From Clostridium_AW sp963515715 (GTDB lineage: Bacteria; Bacillota; Clostridia; Clostridiales; Clostridiaceae), in contig NZ_CAUPZS010000003.1 of the NCBI RefSeq assembly GCF_963515715.1, positions 62,001-126,000 on the forward strand: a stretch of 64,000 bases of DNA, read 5' to 3'. Of this stretch, positions 1-7,316 are shown piece after piece (the stretch's first letter is position 1; the number at the start of each line of letters is the position of its first letter). The position numbers and the translations under genes were made by a program. The notes beneath the pieces were generated by a model. That model did not search any database. It worked only from the letters and a program-made list of their open reading frames with translations, and had not been told where the DNA came from.

Positions 1-126
1 TATTAACATTATAATAAATCCCTCATAAAATATATTATAGGCAATAAAGATAGAAAAAAATATTAATTTTATATAAATTTATTTTATATTTATTAATTAA
101 GTGTGTTTAAACTTATAAATAACTTA

Positions 127-155
127 TTGACTAATTATGTTATTACTGTTATTAT
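127..155 (+). promoter_or_regulatory. Sigma-A type promoter for the AbrB-like gene
   Basis: TTGACT at 127-132, 17-nt spacer, TATTAT at 150-155, about 45 nt upstream of the AbrB-like start. The first 126 bases are AT-rich and show no gene. Confidence 0.55.
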
Positions 156-199
156 TTTATTAATATAAGTCGAATATTGTATTAAGGAGGATTCACTAA

Positions 200-445
200 A
201 TGAAGTCAACAGGTATAGTTAGAAAAGTCGATGAACTAGGAAGAATAGTAATTCCAATTGAATTAAGAAGAACATTGGATATTGAGATAAAAGATTCTTT
301 AGAAATTTTTGTAGATGGTGAGCAGATAATACTAAAAAAATATAACCCTTCATGTATATTCTGTGGCGATGCAAAAAACGTTAAGCACTATAAAGGTAAA
401 ATTGTATGCCAAAACTGTCTAAATGAATTAAAAGAAGATAAGTAA
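200..445 (+). CDS. AbrB/SpoVT-type transition-state regulator with C-terminal zinc ribbon
   Basis: An 81-residue DNA-binding protein. Residues 1-48 form an AbrB/SpoVT swapped-hairpin domain (KSTGIVRKVDELGRIVIPIE at the start). Residues 52-75 carry CIFC and CQNC pairs that look like a small zinc ribbon, a common arrangement in clostridial AbrB relatives. The ATG at 200 is preceded by AAGGAGG at 184-190. The gene stands alone with its own promoter and a strong terminator. Family members act as dimers or tetramers on AT-rich promoters in the transition to stationary phase and sporulation; the targets of this copy are unknown. Confidence 0.9.
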   Translation: MKSTGIVRKVDELGRIVIPIELRRTLDIEIKDSLEIFVDGEQIILKKYNPSCIFCGDAKNVKHYKGKIVCQNCLNELKEDK

Positions 446-453
446 GATTACCG

Positions 454-487
454 TAGCTTGCAAAGCATTTTTGCAAGCTATTTTTTA
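454..487 (+). terminator. Rho-independent terminator of the AbrB-like gene
   Basis: Perfect 11-bp stem (TAGCTTGCAAA at 454-464 with TTTGCAAGCTA at 470-480), five-base loop, then a T tract. Confidence 0.92.
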
Positions 488-652
488 TTTTAAATTATCA
501 GCTTAACATTATTAATTTACTTACCCTACTAAATTTACCTAATATTAATCATTATTGCAATATCATATACTGAAAATTAAATTTGTTCATTAATAATTTA
601 CAATTTAGCCTTTCGTTAAGTATATAATAAATAGTGAATTGAGGTGAACTTT

Positions 653-1024
653 TTGGATAAAAAAATAAAAGTAAAAATATCAAATAATGCTTATAATCAA
701 TTAGTAAATTTATTTGAATATGATGATCAATATAATTGCTTAAAATTAACATATAATCAAGGTTGTTGCAAAACTCCAAAGGTTTCAATCTTCCTAGACA
801 CAATAAAGGAAATAGATTTTGCAGATAAGGTGGAAGATATATCTATAGTCTACGATGAAGAACTTGTAGATAAGGTAGATGAGATACAGATAATATATAC
901 AAATAAAGGATTCATGGTAAAAACCGCTTCTGCAAATGAGACAAATGAAACCAAAGGGTGTGCTTCCCGTAGCAATGGCTGCGGTAGTTGCAGTGGCTGC
1001 GGCAAAGGATGCCATAAATCCTAA
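653..1024 (+). CDS. HesB/IscA-like protein with Cys/Gly-rich C-terminal tail
   Basis: A HesB/IscA-like domain of about 100 residues (GCCKTPKVSIFLD, then GFMVK near residue 88) is followed by a tail with five cysteines in about 16 residues (GCASRSNGCGSCSGCGKGC). IscA/HesB proteins bind iron or Fe-S clusters; the usual invariant C-terminal Cys-x-Cys is not in its normal place, so the tail may provide metal or redox ligands. The start is taken as TTG at 653 because GAGGTGA at 641-647 is a well placed ribosome site; GTG at 644 lies inside that site. The gene is monocistronic, followed by repeat-rich intergenic DNA. Function is not established. Confidence 0.75.
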   Translation: MDKKIKVKISNNAYNQLVNLFEYDDQYNCLKLTYNQGCCKTPKVSIFLDTIKEIDFADKVEDISIVYDEELVDKVDEIQIIYTNKGFMVKTASANETNETKGCASRSNGCGSCSGCGKGCHKS

Positions 1025-1056
1025 AAGAATATATAAGCAATATTGTAAAATATAAA

Positions 1057-1119
1057 GGAACTAACTATGTAGTGAGAGAAAGGATTTTTTTAAAGTGTCC
1101 TCACTATGTGCTTAGTTCT
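1057..1119 (+). repeat. Dispersed hairpin repeat, copy A
   Basis: Arms 1058-1076 and 1100-1118 pair over 19 positions with three G-T pairs and one C-C mismatch, around a T-rich loop. It is a member of the dispersed family described under findings. The downstream flank (1128-1165) resembles the flank of other copies. Confidence 0.7.
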
Positions 1120-1188
1120 ATTTTTTTACCCAATTACCTTTGTTAAAATTATAAATGTGAAAACAATTTATGTTTATGGCAAATAAAA

Positions 1189-1382
1189 AAATGCTACACA
1201 ATGCTTCTTATGCTGTCTCGCTTCAATAAGAACTTCTAAAATTTATTTTATAAAAATCCCTAACGCTGACAAACTCCCTTCGTTCAAACATGTACAGCAT
1301 CTTAACGGCATTTTTCTAAAATAAATTAAGAATTTCTAGATTTTGCTCAAATGCATAGATCACATTACATAGCATTTTTAAG
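1189..1382. repeat. Long imperfect inverted repeat, MITE-like
   Basis: The ends are related inverted sequences: AAAAATGCTACACAATG at the left and CATTACATAGCATTTTT at the right, with internal arms (TTCTAAAATTTATTTTA against TAAAATAAATTAAGAA) also inverted. No coding sequence is inside. The left-end sequence recurs at about 20645 and 44326 and partly at 1703. The following stretch 1383-1571 shows no convincing gene. Confidence 0.55.
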
Positions 1383-1571
1383 TTTTGCACAATGAAATTG
1401 TAAAGATAAATATTTGAGAGAAAAATTGGTTACATCTCATGTTAAGGTTCAATCCCCGTAAAATCAACATTCCTTATTTCTATGATACCACATCCTCCTT
1501 GATTTTGATCTTTTCTTTAAAATAAGTAATATATTTAGTTTTTTAAATTCTTTGATATTGTAAAACATATA

Positions 1572-1633
1572 AGAGCTAAGCATGTAGTGAAATAGCGACT
1601 TTTTTGGAGCGGCTTCACTGCGTGCTTAGCTCT
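1572..1633 (+). repeat. Dispersed hairpin repeat, copy B
   Basis: Arms 1573-1591 (GAGCTAAGCATGTAGTGAA) and 1614-1632 pair fully, with two G-T pairs. The loop holds AGCGAC, six T, then GGAGCG. Flank 1650-1690 matches other copies. Confidence 0.75.
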
Positions 1634-1710
1634 TTATTTGGTAAACTAAATTACTTTTGTAGAAATTTATGAATGTGAAAACAATTTAAGGGTGTAGTAA
1701 ATAAAAAATG

Positions 1711-2163
1711 CTATTCTACATATTCAATTACTTTATCAATAAATAGTATACCTTCTAAATGGTCAATTTCATGGCAGAAACATTTTGCCAAATCTCCTGT
1801 ACCTGTTACTGTAATTTCTTCACCATTTTCATTTAATGCTTTTACAGTTACCTTATATGGTCTTAAAACATAACCCCATTTGTTAGGAATACTTAAGCAT
1901 CCCTCAATAACTTTTTGAGAACCTTCCTCTTTAATTATTTTAGGATTAACTAGCTTTATAAGGCCTTGCCCCATATCAACTACTACGAGTTTCTTAAGAA
2001 TTCCTACTTGGCAAGCCGCTAGTCCACCGCCATTTTCTGTATTATACATAGTATCAGCCATATCATTAAGTATTTGCCTTACTCTGTCATCTACTATTTC
2101 AACTTCCCTAGACTTTTTTCTCAAAATATCATCGTCTAAATGTCTAATATTTCTTAAAGCCAT
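1711..2163 (-). CDS. def: Peptide deformylase
   Basis: Removes the formyl group from the N-terminal methionine of new proteins, a metal-dependent cytoplasmic step. All three family motifs are present: GGGLAACQVG (motif I), EGCLS with the metal-binding cysteine (motif II) and HEIDHLEG with the HExxH metal site (motif III). Length of 150 residues is usual for the short clostridial type. The start is set at ATG 2163 because the GTG at 2178 forms part of the ribosome binding site (GTGAGGT) for that ATG. It follows the deoxyribosyltransferase gene by 11 nt and is probably co-transcribed with it. Whether this is the only deformylase of the cell cannot be seen here. Confidence 0.95.
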   Translation of the reverse strand: MALRNIRHLDDDILRKKSREVEIVDDRVRQILNDMADTMYNTENGGGLAACQVGILKKLVVVDMGQGLIKLVNPKIIKEEGSQKVIEGCLSIPNKWGYVLRPYKVTVKALNENGEEITVTGTGDLAKCFCHEIDHLEGILFIDKVIEYVE

Positions 2164-2174
2164 TTCTCTTAACC

Positions 2175-2711
2175 TCACTTATCGTTATTAATATCTTCTA
2201 TTACTTTATCAAAGCTATCATATATTTTACCATTGTTATTTTCAATCATACCTATTATGTATTGATTGAATCCCCAAGGAATATAATTGCTTTCATATTG
2301 ATTAGAGGTAGTTTTTCTTATATCAGACAAATGTGCTTTTATCTCCTTTTTAGGAATATATCTCAATATATCTTCTAATGTGTAACCTTCTTCGGCTAAT
2401 TGATGAATATAGTTACAAGCCCAAGCAATAGCTAACTCAGCCATCACTCCTTCGTCTTTGGTAGATATATCTGCTACTATCACATCAGATTTTAATACTT
2501 TTTCAGTATCCATTGTAAATATATCGTTAGCAGTAGGCAGTTTTGATTTATCATTGCAAGGAGCTTCTATAGGATTGTAGAATTCAATATCTGTATTTTT
2601 TAATTGTTCTCCTTCGTACAATCTTTGCTTAACATCTGCTTCATTGAATAAACCTCCTGCTATATAACCTTGTTTTTGCTCTGGGGTGTAATTAATCATA
2701 ATTTTTTTCAT
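2175..2711 (-). CDS. Nucleoside 2-deoxyribosyltransferase family protein
   Basis: A 178-residue protein with the family signature: YIAGGLF near residue 16, the substrate-facing segment VIVADIS near 78, and DEGVMAELAIAWA near 86-98 containing the expected catalytic Glu of the family. Members exchange or hydrolyse the base of 2-deoxynucleosides in salvage. The C-terminal half (WGFNQYIIGMIE) is typical. It sits between the XRE regulator (upstream, 32 nt away) and peptide deformylase in one minus-strand operon. The exact substrate cannot be read from sequence. RBS AAAGGAG precedes the ATG. Confidence 0.85.
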   Translation of the reverse strand: MKKIMINYTPEQKQGYIAGGLFNEADVKQRLYEGEQLKNTDIEFYNPIEAPCNDKSKLPTANDIFTMDTEKVLKSDVIVADISTKDEGVMAELAIAWACNYIHQLAEEGYTLEDILRYIPKKEIKAHLSDIRKTTSNQYESNYIPWGFNQYIIGMIENNNGKIYDSFDKVIEDINNDK

Positions 2712-2743
2712 ACATAGCTCTCCTTTATTTATATATAAACTAC

Positions 2744-2953
2744 TTATAATTTCCTTTCGCTCTCCTGAAAAAGAAATATCTCCTCAATAGTGCTATCATA
2801 TAATTTAGCAATATCATAGGCCAACCAAATAGATGGTTCAAATTTTCCTGTTTCAATTGCATTAATAGCTTGCCTTGATACACCTACAAGTTTTCCAAGC
2901 TGCTCTTGGGTAAGTCCACGAGCTTCTCTAAATTCTCTTACTCGATTCTTCAT
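2744..2953 (-). CDS. XRE-family HTH repressor (Cro/CI type)
   Basis: A 69-residue protein made almost entirely of one helix-turn-helix domain (LTQEQLGKLVGVSRQAINAIETG, residues 14-36). This short stand-alone type usually autoregulates. It is the first gene of a minus-strand unit with the deoxyribosyltransferase and deformylase. Two sites sharing a GTTAAC core flank its promoter, as expected for negative autoregulation (see the promoter entry). Confidence 0.92.
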   Translation of the reverse strand: MKNRVREFREARGLTQEQLGKLVGVSRQAINAIETGKFEPSIWLAYDIAKLYDSTIEEIFLFQESERKL

Positions 2954-2967
2954 ATTTTCACTTCTCC

Positions 2968-3032
2968 TATGTAAGGTTAACCTTACATAATAACTATATA
3001 TCCATATAATCTTTATGTCAAGTTAACCTTAG
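2968..3032 (-). promoter_or_regulatory. Promoter and two-site operator of the XRE operon
   Basis: On the minus strand TTGACA (3016-3021), a 17-nt spacer and TATAGT (2993-2998) form a near-ideal promoter. Positions 2968-2989 are a perfect 22-bp palindrome centred on GTTAAC, lying over the start point. A second GTTAAC-centred site (about 3017-3032) overlaps the -35 box. The pair is well placed for autorepression. Confidence 0.8.
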
Positions 3033-3174
3033 ATAGAAATTATATAATAACTAAAAAAGAATTTGCTCAACAATGTGTTTCACAAATTCAATAAATATTA
3101 TATCATCTATTTAAACTTAGCTTTTATCTCTTTTATTATTTTTTCCATTTAATACCTTTTAAAATATGAAAATT

Positions 3175-3807
3175 TTACCTAGTTTCATTTTTGATCATGT
3201 GAATAAATTCTTTAACATTATTACTGCACATAAGCGGAATATATTTTCTTATAATGTCTATATCTAAATCCCACCACTTAATTTCTAATAACATTTGTAT
3301 TTCTTCTTTGGAAAATCTTTTCTTCATTTCTTTAGCTGGATTCCCTGCCACTATTGTGTAAGGTTCAACATTCTTAGTAACTACTGCTCGTGATCCTATA
3401 GCAGCACCATCACCAATTTTAACTCCAGGCATTATCATAGCCTCAGTTCCTATCCATACATCATTTCCAACAATAGTATCTCCCTTTTTTTCAAATCCAT
3501 CTAAAGCATTTTCATTAAGGTCTGCCGTATAAAAAAACGGATATGTTGTAATCCAATCATGCTTATGACCTTGATTACCAGCCATTATAAATGTTGCTCC
3601 AGAACCAATAGAGCAAAACTTTCCTATTTTAAGTTTATCTACGCCATCCATATCTGGCGAAAGGTACCTAACACAGTAATCTTCAAAATGTTTTTCATGA
3701 TAATATCCTGAATAATATGTGTAATCTCCCACTTCTATATTTTTATTTGTTATATAGTCTTTAACTATATAACCATTCATCCAAGTTTCAAAAACTTTAT
3801 TTTCCAA
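3175..3807 (-). CDS. catB: CatB-type (xenobiotic) O-acetyltransferase
   Basis: A 210-residue left-handed beta-helix acetyltransferase. The sequence follows CatB-type chloramphenicol acetyltransferases closely: VGDYTYYSGYYH, VDKLKIGKFCSIGSGATFIMAGNQGH with the catalytic His, GNDVWIGTEAMIMPGVKIGDGAAIGSRAVVTKNVEPY, and GNPAKEMKKRF. Such enzymes acetylate chloramphenicol with acetyl-CoA; relatives of the same fold act on streptogramin A (Vat). Start TTG at 3807 has GAGGTG six bases upstream. It lies just upstream of an ABC-F gene on the same strand. Whether it gives resistance in its host is not known. Confidence 0.88.
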   Translation of the reverse strand: MENKVFETWMNGYIVKDYITNKNIEVGDYTYYSGYYHEKHFEDYCVRYLSPDMDGVDKLKIGKFCSIGSGATFIMAGNQGHKHDWITTYPFFYTADLNENALDGFEKKGDTIVGNDVWIGTEAMIMPGVKIGDGAAIGSRAVVTKNVEPYTIVAGNPAKEMKKRFSKEEIQMLLEIKWWDLDIDIIRKYIPLMCSNNVKEFIHMIKNETR

Positions 3808-3894
3808 ATTTAAACACCTCTATTTTATATTATTATGTTATTCTTTAGCCTTTAAATAGATTAGCTACTGCTTTTTGAATCCATAAATATGAAT

Positions 3895-5448
3895 CTAAAA
3901 AACAGTAGCCCAATCCTCACAGTTCCATATATCCGTTACTATATCTCTATAAAATTCTGCTTCGTGACATACTAAAAGTATACTTCCTTCATACTTTTTT
4001 AGTGCTCTCTTAAGTTCATCTTTTGCTTCCACATCTAAATGATTTGTCGGCTCATCTAGGATTAGTATATTTGTGGGTTTATTTATAAGCTTACATAGTC
4101 TAACCTTGGCTTGTTCTCCCCCACTTAATATAGATACTGTGCTTTCTATGTGTTTATTTGTCAGTCCACATTGCGCTAATGCACTTCTTATTTGATATTT
4201 ATTATATCCTTGAAGGTCATCCCATACTTCATCTATAACAGTGTTAGTATTTAATTCTTTAATTTCTTGCTCAAAGTATCCTATTTCTTGATAATCCCCT
4301 ACTTTAACTTCTCCACTTATAGGTTTAATTAATCCCATTAAACTTTTTAATAATGTGGACTTTCCTAGACCATTGGCTCCAACTAAAGCAATCTTTTGCC
4401 CTCTTTCCATTGTTAGATTTAGGGATTTACTTAGTGGTTCACTATATCCTATAACTAAATCTCTTGCTTCAAAAATCATCTTTCCTGATGCTCCGGATAA
4501 CTTAAATTGAAACTGCGGTTTTGGTTTTTCACCTGCAATCTTTATCTTTTGCATTTTATCTAACTTTTTTTGTCTAGCACTTGCCATGCCCCTTGTTGCA
4601 GCTCTCGCTTTATTTTTTTCAACAAAATCTTCAAGCCTAGCAATCTCTTCTTGTTGTCTTTCATATGCAGATTTTAATTGCTTTTTCTTTATTTCATATG
4701 CTTTTGTAAAGTTCTCATAATTACCTATATATCTTGTTAATGACTTGTTTTCAATATGACATATTATATTAACTACGCTGTTTAAAAATTGTATATCATG
4801 TGATATTAATATGAATGCATTCTGGTAATTTTCTAGATATGTTTTCAACCATTCTATATGCTCTTCATCAAGATAGTTTGTAGGTTCATCTAGTAATAAT
4901 ATATCTGGCGCTTCTAAAAGAAGTTTGGCTAATAAAACCTTAGTTCTTTGTCCACCGCTTAAGTCTGTAACTTCCTTATCTAATCCTAAATTTCTAAGTC
5001 CAAGTCCTGCTGCAACTGCTTCTATCTTAGAATCTATACTGTAAAATCCATTGTTATCTAACATATCTTGAATATTGGCTGCCTGCTGAAGGGCTTTGCT
5101 CATTTCTTCTTCATTCATTTCACCTATTCTATCATATAAATCCTTCATCTTACTTTCCATATCAAAGAGATATGAAAAAGCTTCTCTTAACACAGATTTT
5201 ATAGATTTTCCTTTTTTAAGCTCAGTATGCTGATCCATATATCCAATTCTGATTTTATTGCTCCACTCTATTTGTCCCTCATCTGGCATCAATTTATTTG
5301 TTACAATATTCATAAAAGTTGACTTTCCTTCACCATTATCCCCTATAAGTCCTACATGCTCTCCTTTTAGCAGTCTAAAAGATACATCTTCAAATATTAC
5401 TCTATCTCCAAATCTATGGCTCATATTTTTAACAGTTAAAATGCTCAT
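3895..5448 (-). CDS. ABC-F family ATPase, YbiT/Ykp-like
   Basis: A 517-residue protein with two ABC domains and no membrane segments, i.e. a ribosome-associated ABC-F protein. Walker A motifs GDNGEGKST (residue 36) and GANGLGKST, signatures LSGGQ and LSGGE, and Walker B segments ILLLDEPTNYLD and ILILDEPTNHLD are intact. The inter-domain linker (about 240-310) is basic and helical with KARAATRGMASARQKKLDKM, the form seen in YbiT-like members. ABC-F proteins bind the ribosomal E site and tune translation or relieve antibiotic stalling. The second domain ends shortly after ILLVCHEAEF, with no long C-terminal extension. A housekeeping role is more likely than resistance. Confidence 0.88.
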   Translation of the reverse strand: MSILTVKNMSHRFGDRVIFEDVSFRLLKGEHVGLIGDNGEGKSTFMNIVTNKLMPDEGQIEWSNKIRIGYMDQHTELKKGKSIKSVLREAFSYLFDMESKMKDLYDRIGEMNEEEMSKALQQAANIQDMLDNNGFYSIDSKIEAVAAGLGLRNLGLDKEVTDLSGGQRTKVLLAKLLLEAPDILLLDEPTNYLDEEHIEWLKTYLENYQNAFILISHDIQFLNSVVNIICHIENKSLTRYIGNYENFTKAYEIKKKQLKSAYERQQEEIARLEDFVEKNKARAATRGMASARQKKLDKMQKIKIAGEKPKPQFQFKLSGASGKMIFEARDLVIGYSEPLSKSLNLTMERGQKIALVGANGLGKSTLLKSLMGLIKPISGEVKVGDYQEIGYFEQEIKELNTNTVIDEVWDDLQGYNKYQIRSALAQCGLTNKHIESTVSILSGGEQAKVRLCKLINKPTNILILDEPTNHLDVEAKDELKRALKKYEGSILLVCHEAEFYRDIVTDIWNCEDWATVF

Positions 5449-5611
5449 TACTATTACTTCCCTTACTTCCTTTTTTTAAATTTTCCTCTGAGAATTCACT
5501 TATTGAAGATTGCTCCTTCTACTCACATCATATCATTGGCTTTTCTCACTTCTCAAGTTCATAAATGATTCTGTATCAAAGTGGTTCATACTTAATTCTA
5601 AAATTGCAAAT

Positions 5612-5662
5612 AAAAAAATCGGTATTAATTTATCTATATTGATAATATTAAAATACCGATTT
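5612..5662 (-). terminator. Terminator of the CD3324-type gene
   Basis: Arms AAATCGGTATT (5616-5626) and AATACCGATTT (5652-5662) pair perfectly; the minus-strand T tract corresponds to the A run at 5612-5618. Confidence 0.85.
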
Positions 5663-5666
5663 GTAT

Positions 5667-5942
5667 TTATATTATTTGTTTTTCTTCTCTAATTATTCTT
5701 CTAATACTATGCTCAGTAAGATAGTATTGATGAGCAAGCTCTTTAATAGATATTCCTTGATTGTATAAATCAAAAATCTCTCTATTTCTTTCCTTCAAAC
5801 TATCTTTTGCACCACTATTCTCTCCCCAAGCTTTCTTATTCTCACATTTTACAGGTATATATAAATACCCACCCTCTATATACTCTTGAATTAATTCAAT
5901 TACATCTTCTGGCAATATATTTTGTGCCTTTTCATATTTCAT
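5667..5942 (-). CDS. CD3324-family (Mor-like) small putative DNA-binding protein
   Basis: A 91-residue protein matching the clostridial CD3324 family: ILPEDVIELIQEYIEGGYLYIP at the N-terminus, a KAWGENSGAK turn, then a helix-turn-helix (ERNREIFDLYNQGISIKELAHQYYLTEHSIRRIIREE). The family resembles the phage Mu Mor/C activators, so a regulatory role is likely, but no target is known. The region just upstream on the same strand holds a small ORF and strong RNA structure that may control it. Confidence 0.75.
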   Translation of the reverse strand: MKYEKAQNILPEDVIELIQEYIEGGYLYIPVKCENKKAWGENSGAKDSLKERNREIFDLYNQGISIKELAHQYYLTEHSIRRIIREEKQII

Positions 5943-6010
5943 AATCCTTGCTCCTATCTACTTTTTAATCTGTAAATAATGAAGCAAAGACCACACAAAA
6001 CAATTTTAAT

Positions 6011-6118
6011 CTAAATTAATCTAATAAAATTCGGCTCTGAACAAAACTTTGTTCCCTCTGCTTCATGTAGTCTTTGCGCAGAGCCTAGGTGGGCAGTACG
6101 TTTTATTGTAGATTTCAT
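6011..6118 (-). CDS. Possible 35-residue leader peptide in a structured 5' region
   Basis: ATG at 6118 is preceded by AGGAGG and reads 35 codons, beginning MKSTIKRTAHLGSAQRLHEA and ending IRLI. I do not recognise the peptide. The same stretch can fold: GGCTCTG and CAGAGCC (7 bp) enclose a competing CTCTGC/GCAGAG pair, GAACAA/TTGTTC forms an inner hairpin, and GCAAAGACTAC can pair with GTGGTCTTTGC about 75 nt downstream. The CD3324-type gene begins about 70 nt after the stop. It may be a leader peptide, or the start codon may be chance inside a structured RNA. The rest of 5943-6334 shows no gene. Confidence 0.45.
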   Translation of the reverse strand: MKSTIKRTAHLGSAQRLHEAEGTKFCSEPNFIRLI

Positions 6119-6334
6119 ACATAGTCCTCCTATCAATTTGAATTTATATTACTGAACTGAGTCTAAAGTAATTTTATCATATATATTTATAAAGTAAAGA
6201 TATACGACTTTTATTATAATAAGAACACTTACATAATTAAAGCATATTTTAAAATTGTGACTATAGAGGTATAATTTAAGTAATAGCTATAAAATAATAA
6301 ATAAAACATTATAAAAATATTAGGAGATGTTTAT

Positions 6335-7204
6335 ATGAATTTAAATAGGAATGATTTATGTTGGTGTGAAAGTGGATTAAAATATAAAAAATGCCACATT
6401 GAATTCGATAAAAAATTAGAAATTTTAGAAGCACAGGGCTTTCAGGTTCCACCAAGAGAAATCATTAAGACTAAAGAGCAAATTGAAGGTATAAGAAAAA
6501 GTGCTGAAATTAATAATGCTGTACTGGATTTAGTGGCCAAAAATATAAAAGAAGGTATGAGCACTGAAGAGATTGATAAATTAGTTCATGATTACACTGT
6601 ATCTCAAGGGGCAATTCCAGCAACTCTTAACTTTGAAGGATATACTAAGAGCCTTTGCACTTCAATAAATGATGAAGTGTGCCATGGTATTCCTAGTGAG
6701 CATAGAATTCTTAAAAATGGAGACATAATAAATATAGATGTATCCACCATATTAAATGGATATTATTCAGATGCTTCAAGGATGTTCATAATTGGAGAAG
6801 CAAGTGAGGAAGCAAGAAAGTTAGTAGAAGTTTCAAAGGAATGCTTGTATAAAGGTATCGAAGCTGTAAAACCTTGGGGATTTTTAGGTGATGTAGGGGC
6901 AGCAGTTCAAGAGCATGCAGAAAAGCATGGCTACTCTGTGGTAAGAGATTTTGGTGGTCATGGTATTGGACTTGAATTTCATGAAGAACCTTTTGTAGCT
7001 CACAATGGTAATAGAGGGGAAGGCATGGTTTTAGTGCCTGGTATGATATTTACAATAGAGCCTATGATAAATGCAGGCTCCTATGAAATAGTAATAGATG
7101 ACGAAGATGATTGGACAGTATTCACTGAAGATGGATCTCTTTCTTCACAATGGGAACATACAGTACTAGTAACAGAAGATGGGGTAGAGATACTCAGTAA
7201 ATAA
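6335..7204 (+). CDS. map: Methionine aminopeptidase type I with N-terminal SEC-C motif
   Basis: Removes the initiator methionine from new proteins. The N-terminus (residues 6-20, NDLCWCESGLKYKKCH) is a SEC-C zinc motif like that of SecA and some MAPs, probably for ribosome docking. The catalytic domain carries the five metal ligands: the two Asp in INIDVSTILNGYYSDASR, the His in GGHGIG, the Glu in IEP and the Glu in QWEHT. At 289 residues it is complete. It stands alone on the plus strand; RBS AGGAG precedes the ATG. This gene and peptide deformylase in the same region act in sequence on nascent N-termini, though they are not in one operon. Confidence 0.96.
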   Translation: MNLNRNDLCWCESGLKYKKCHIEFDKKLEILEAQGFQVPPREIIKTKEQIEGIRKSAEINNAVLDLVAKNIKEGMSTEEIDKLVHDYTVSQGAIPATLNFEGYTKSLCTSINDEVCHGIPSEHRILKNGDIINIDVSTILNGYYSDASRMFIIGEASEEARKLVEVSKECLYKGIEAVKPWGFLGDVGAAVQEHAEKHGYSVVRDFGGHGIGLEFHEEPFVAHNGNRGEGMVLVPGMIFTIEPMINAGSYEIVIDDEDDWTVFTEDGSLSSQWEHTVLVTEDGVEILSK

Positions 7205-7207
7205 ATT

Positions 7208-7275
7208 CTTATAAGTCTCAGCTGGAGCAAATATTTCTTATAAAAAAACTCCAGCTGAAACTAAGAATCAATAGC
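7208..7275. repeat. Second dispersed repeat family, partial copy (hairpin after map)
   Basis: CAGCTGGAG and CTCCAGCTG arms form a perfect hairpin downstream of map. The whole stretch through CTAAGAATCA closely resembles 49692-49752, so it is a repeat copy that may also serve as a transcript end. It has no clear T tract. Confidence 0.65.
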
Positions 7276-7316
7276 CTCCTATCTTGTGTTAATCTAAAAT
7301 TATACTTAACTATATT

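Noticed and set aside
552..1015. Minus-strand reading frames at 552-803 and 794-1015
   Set aside because: They are antisense to or overlap the HesB-like gene, lack ribosome sites and have low-complexity, hydrophobic composition.
1057..1119. Hairpin repeats as ordinary terminators
   Set aside because: The T run is in the loop, not after the stem, both orientations occur, and some copies lie far from any gene end. A secondary terminator role in some places is not excluded.
1711..2178. GTG at 2178 as start of peptide deformylase
   Set aside because: It overlaps the ribosome binding site of the ATG at 2163, which also matches family N-termini.
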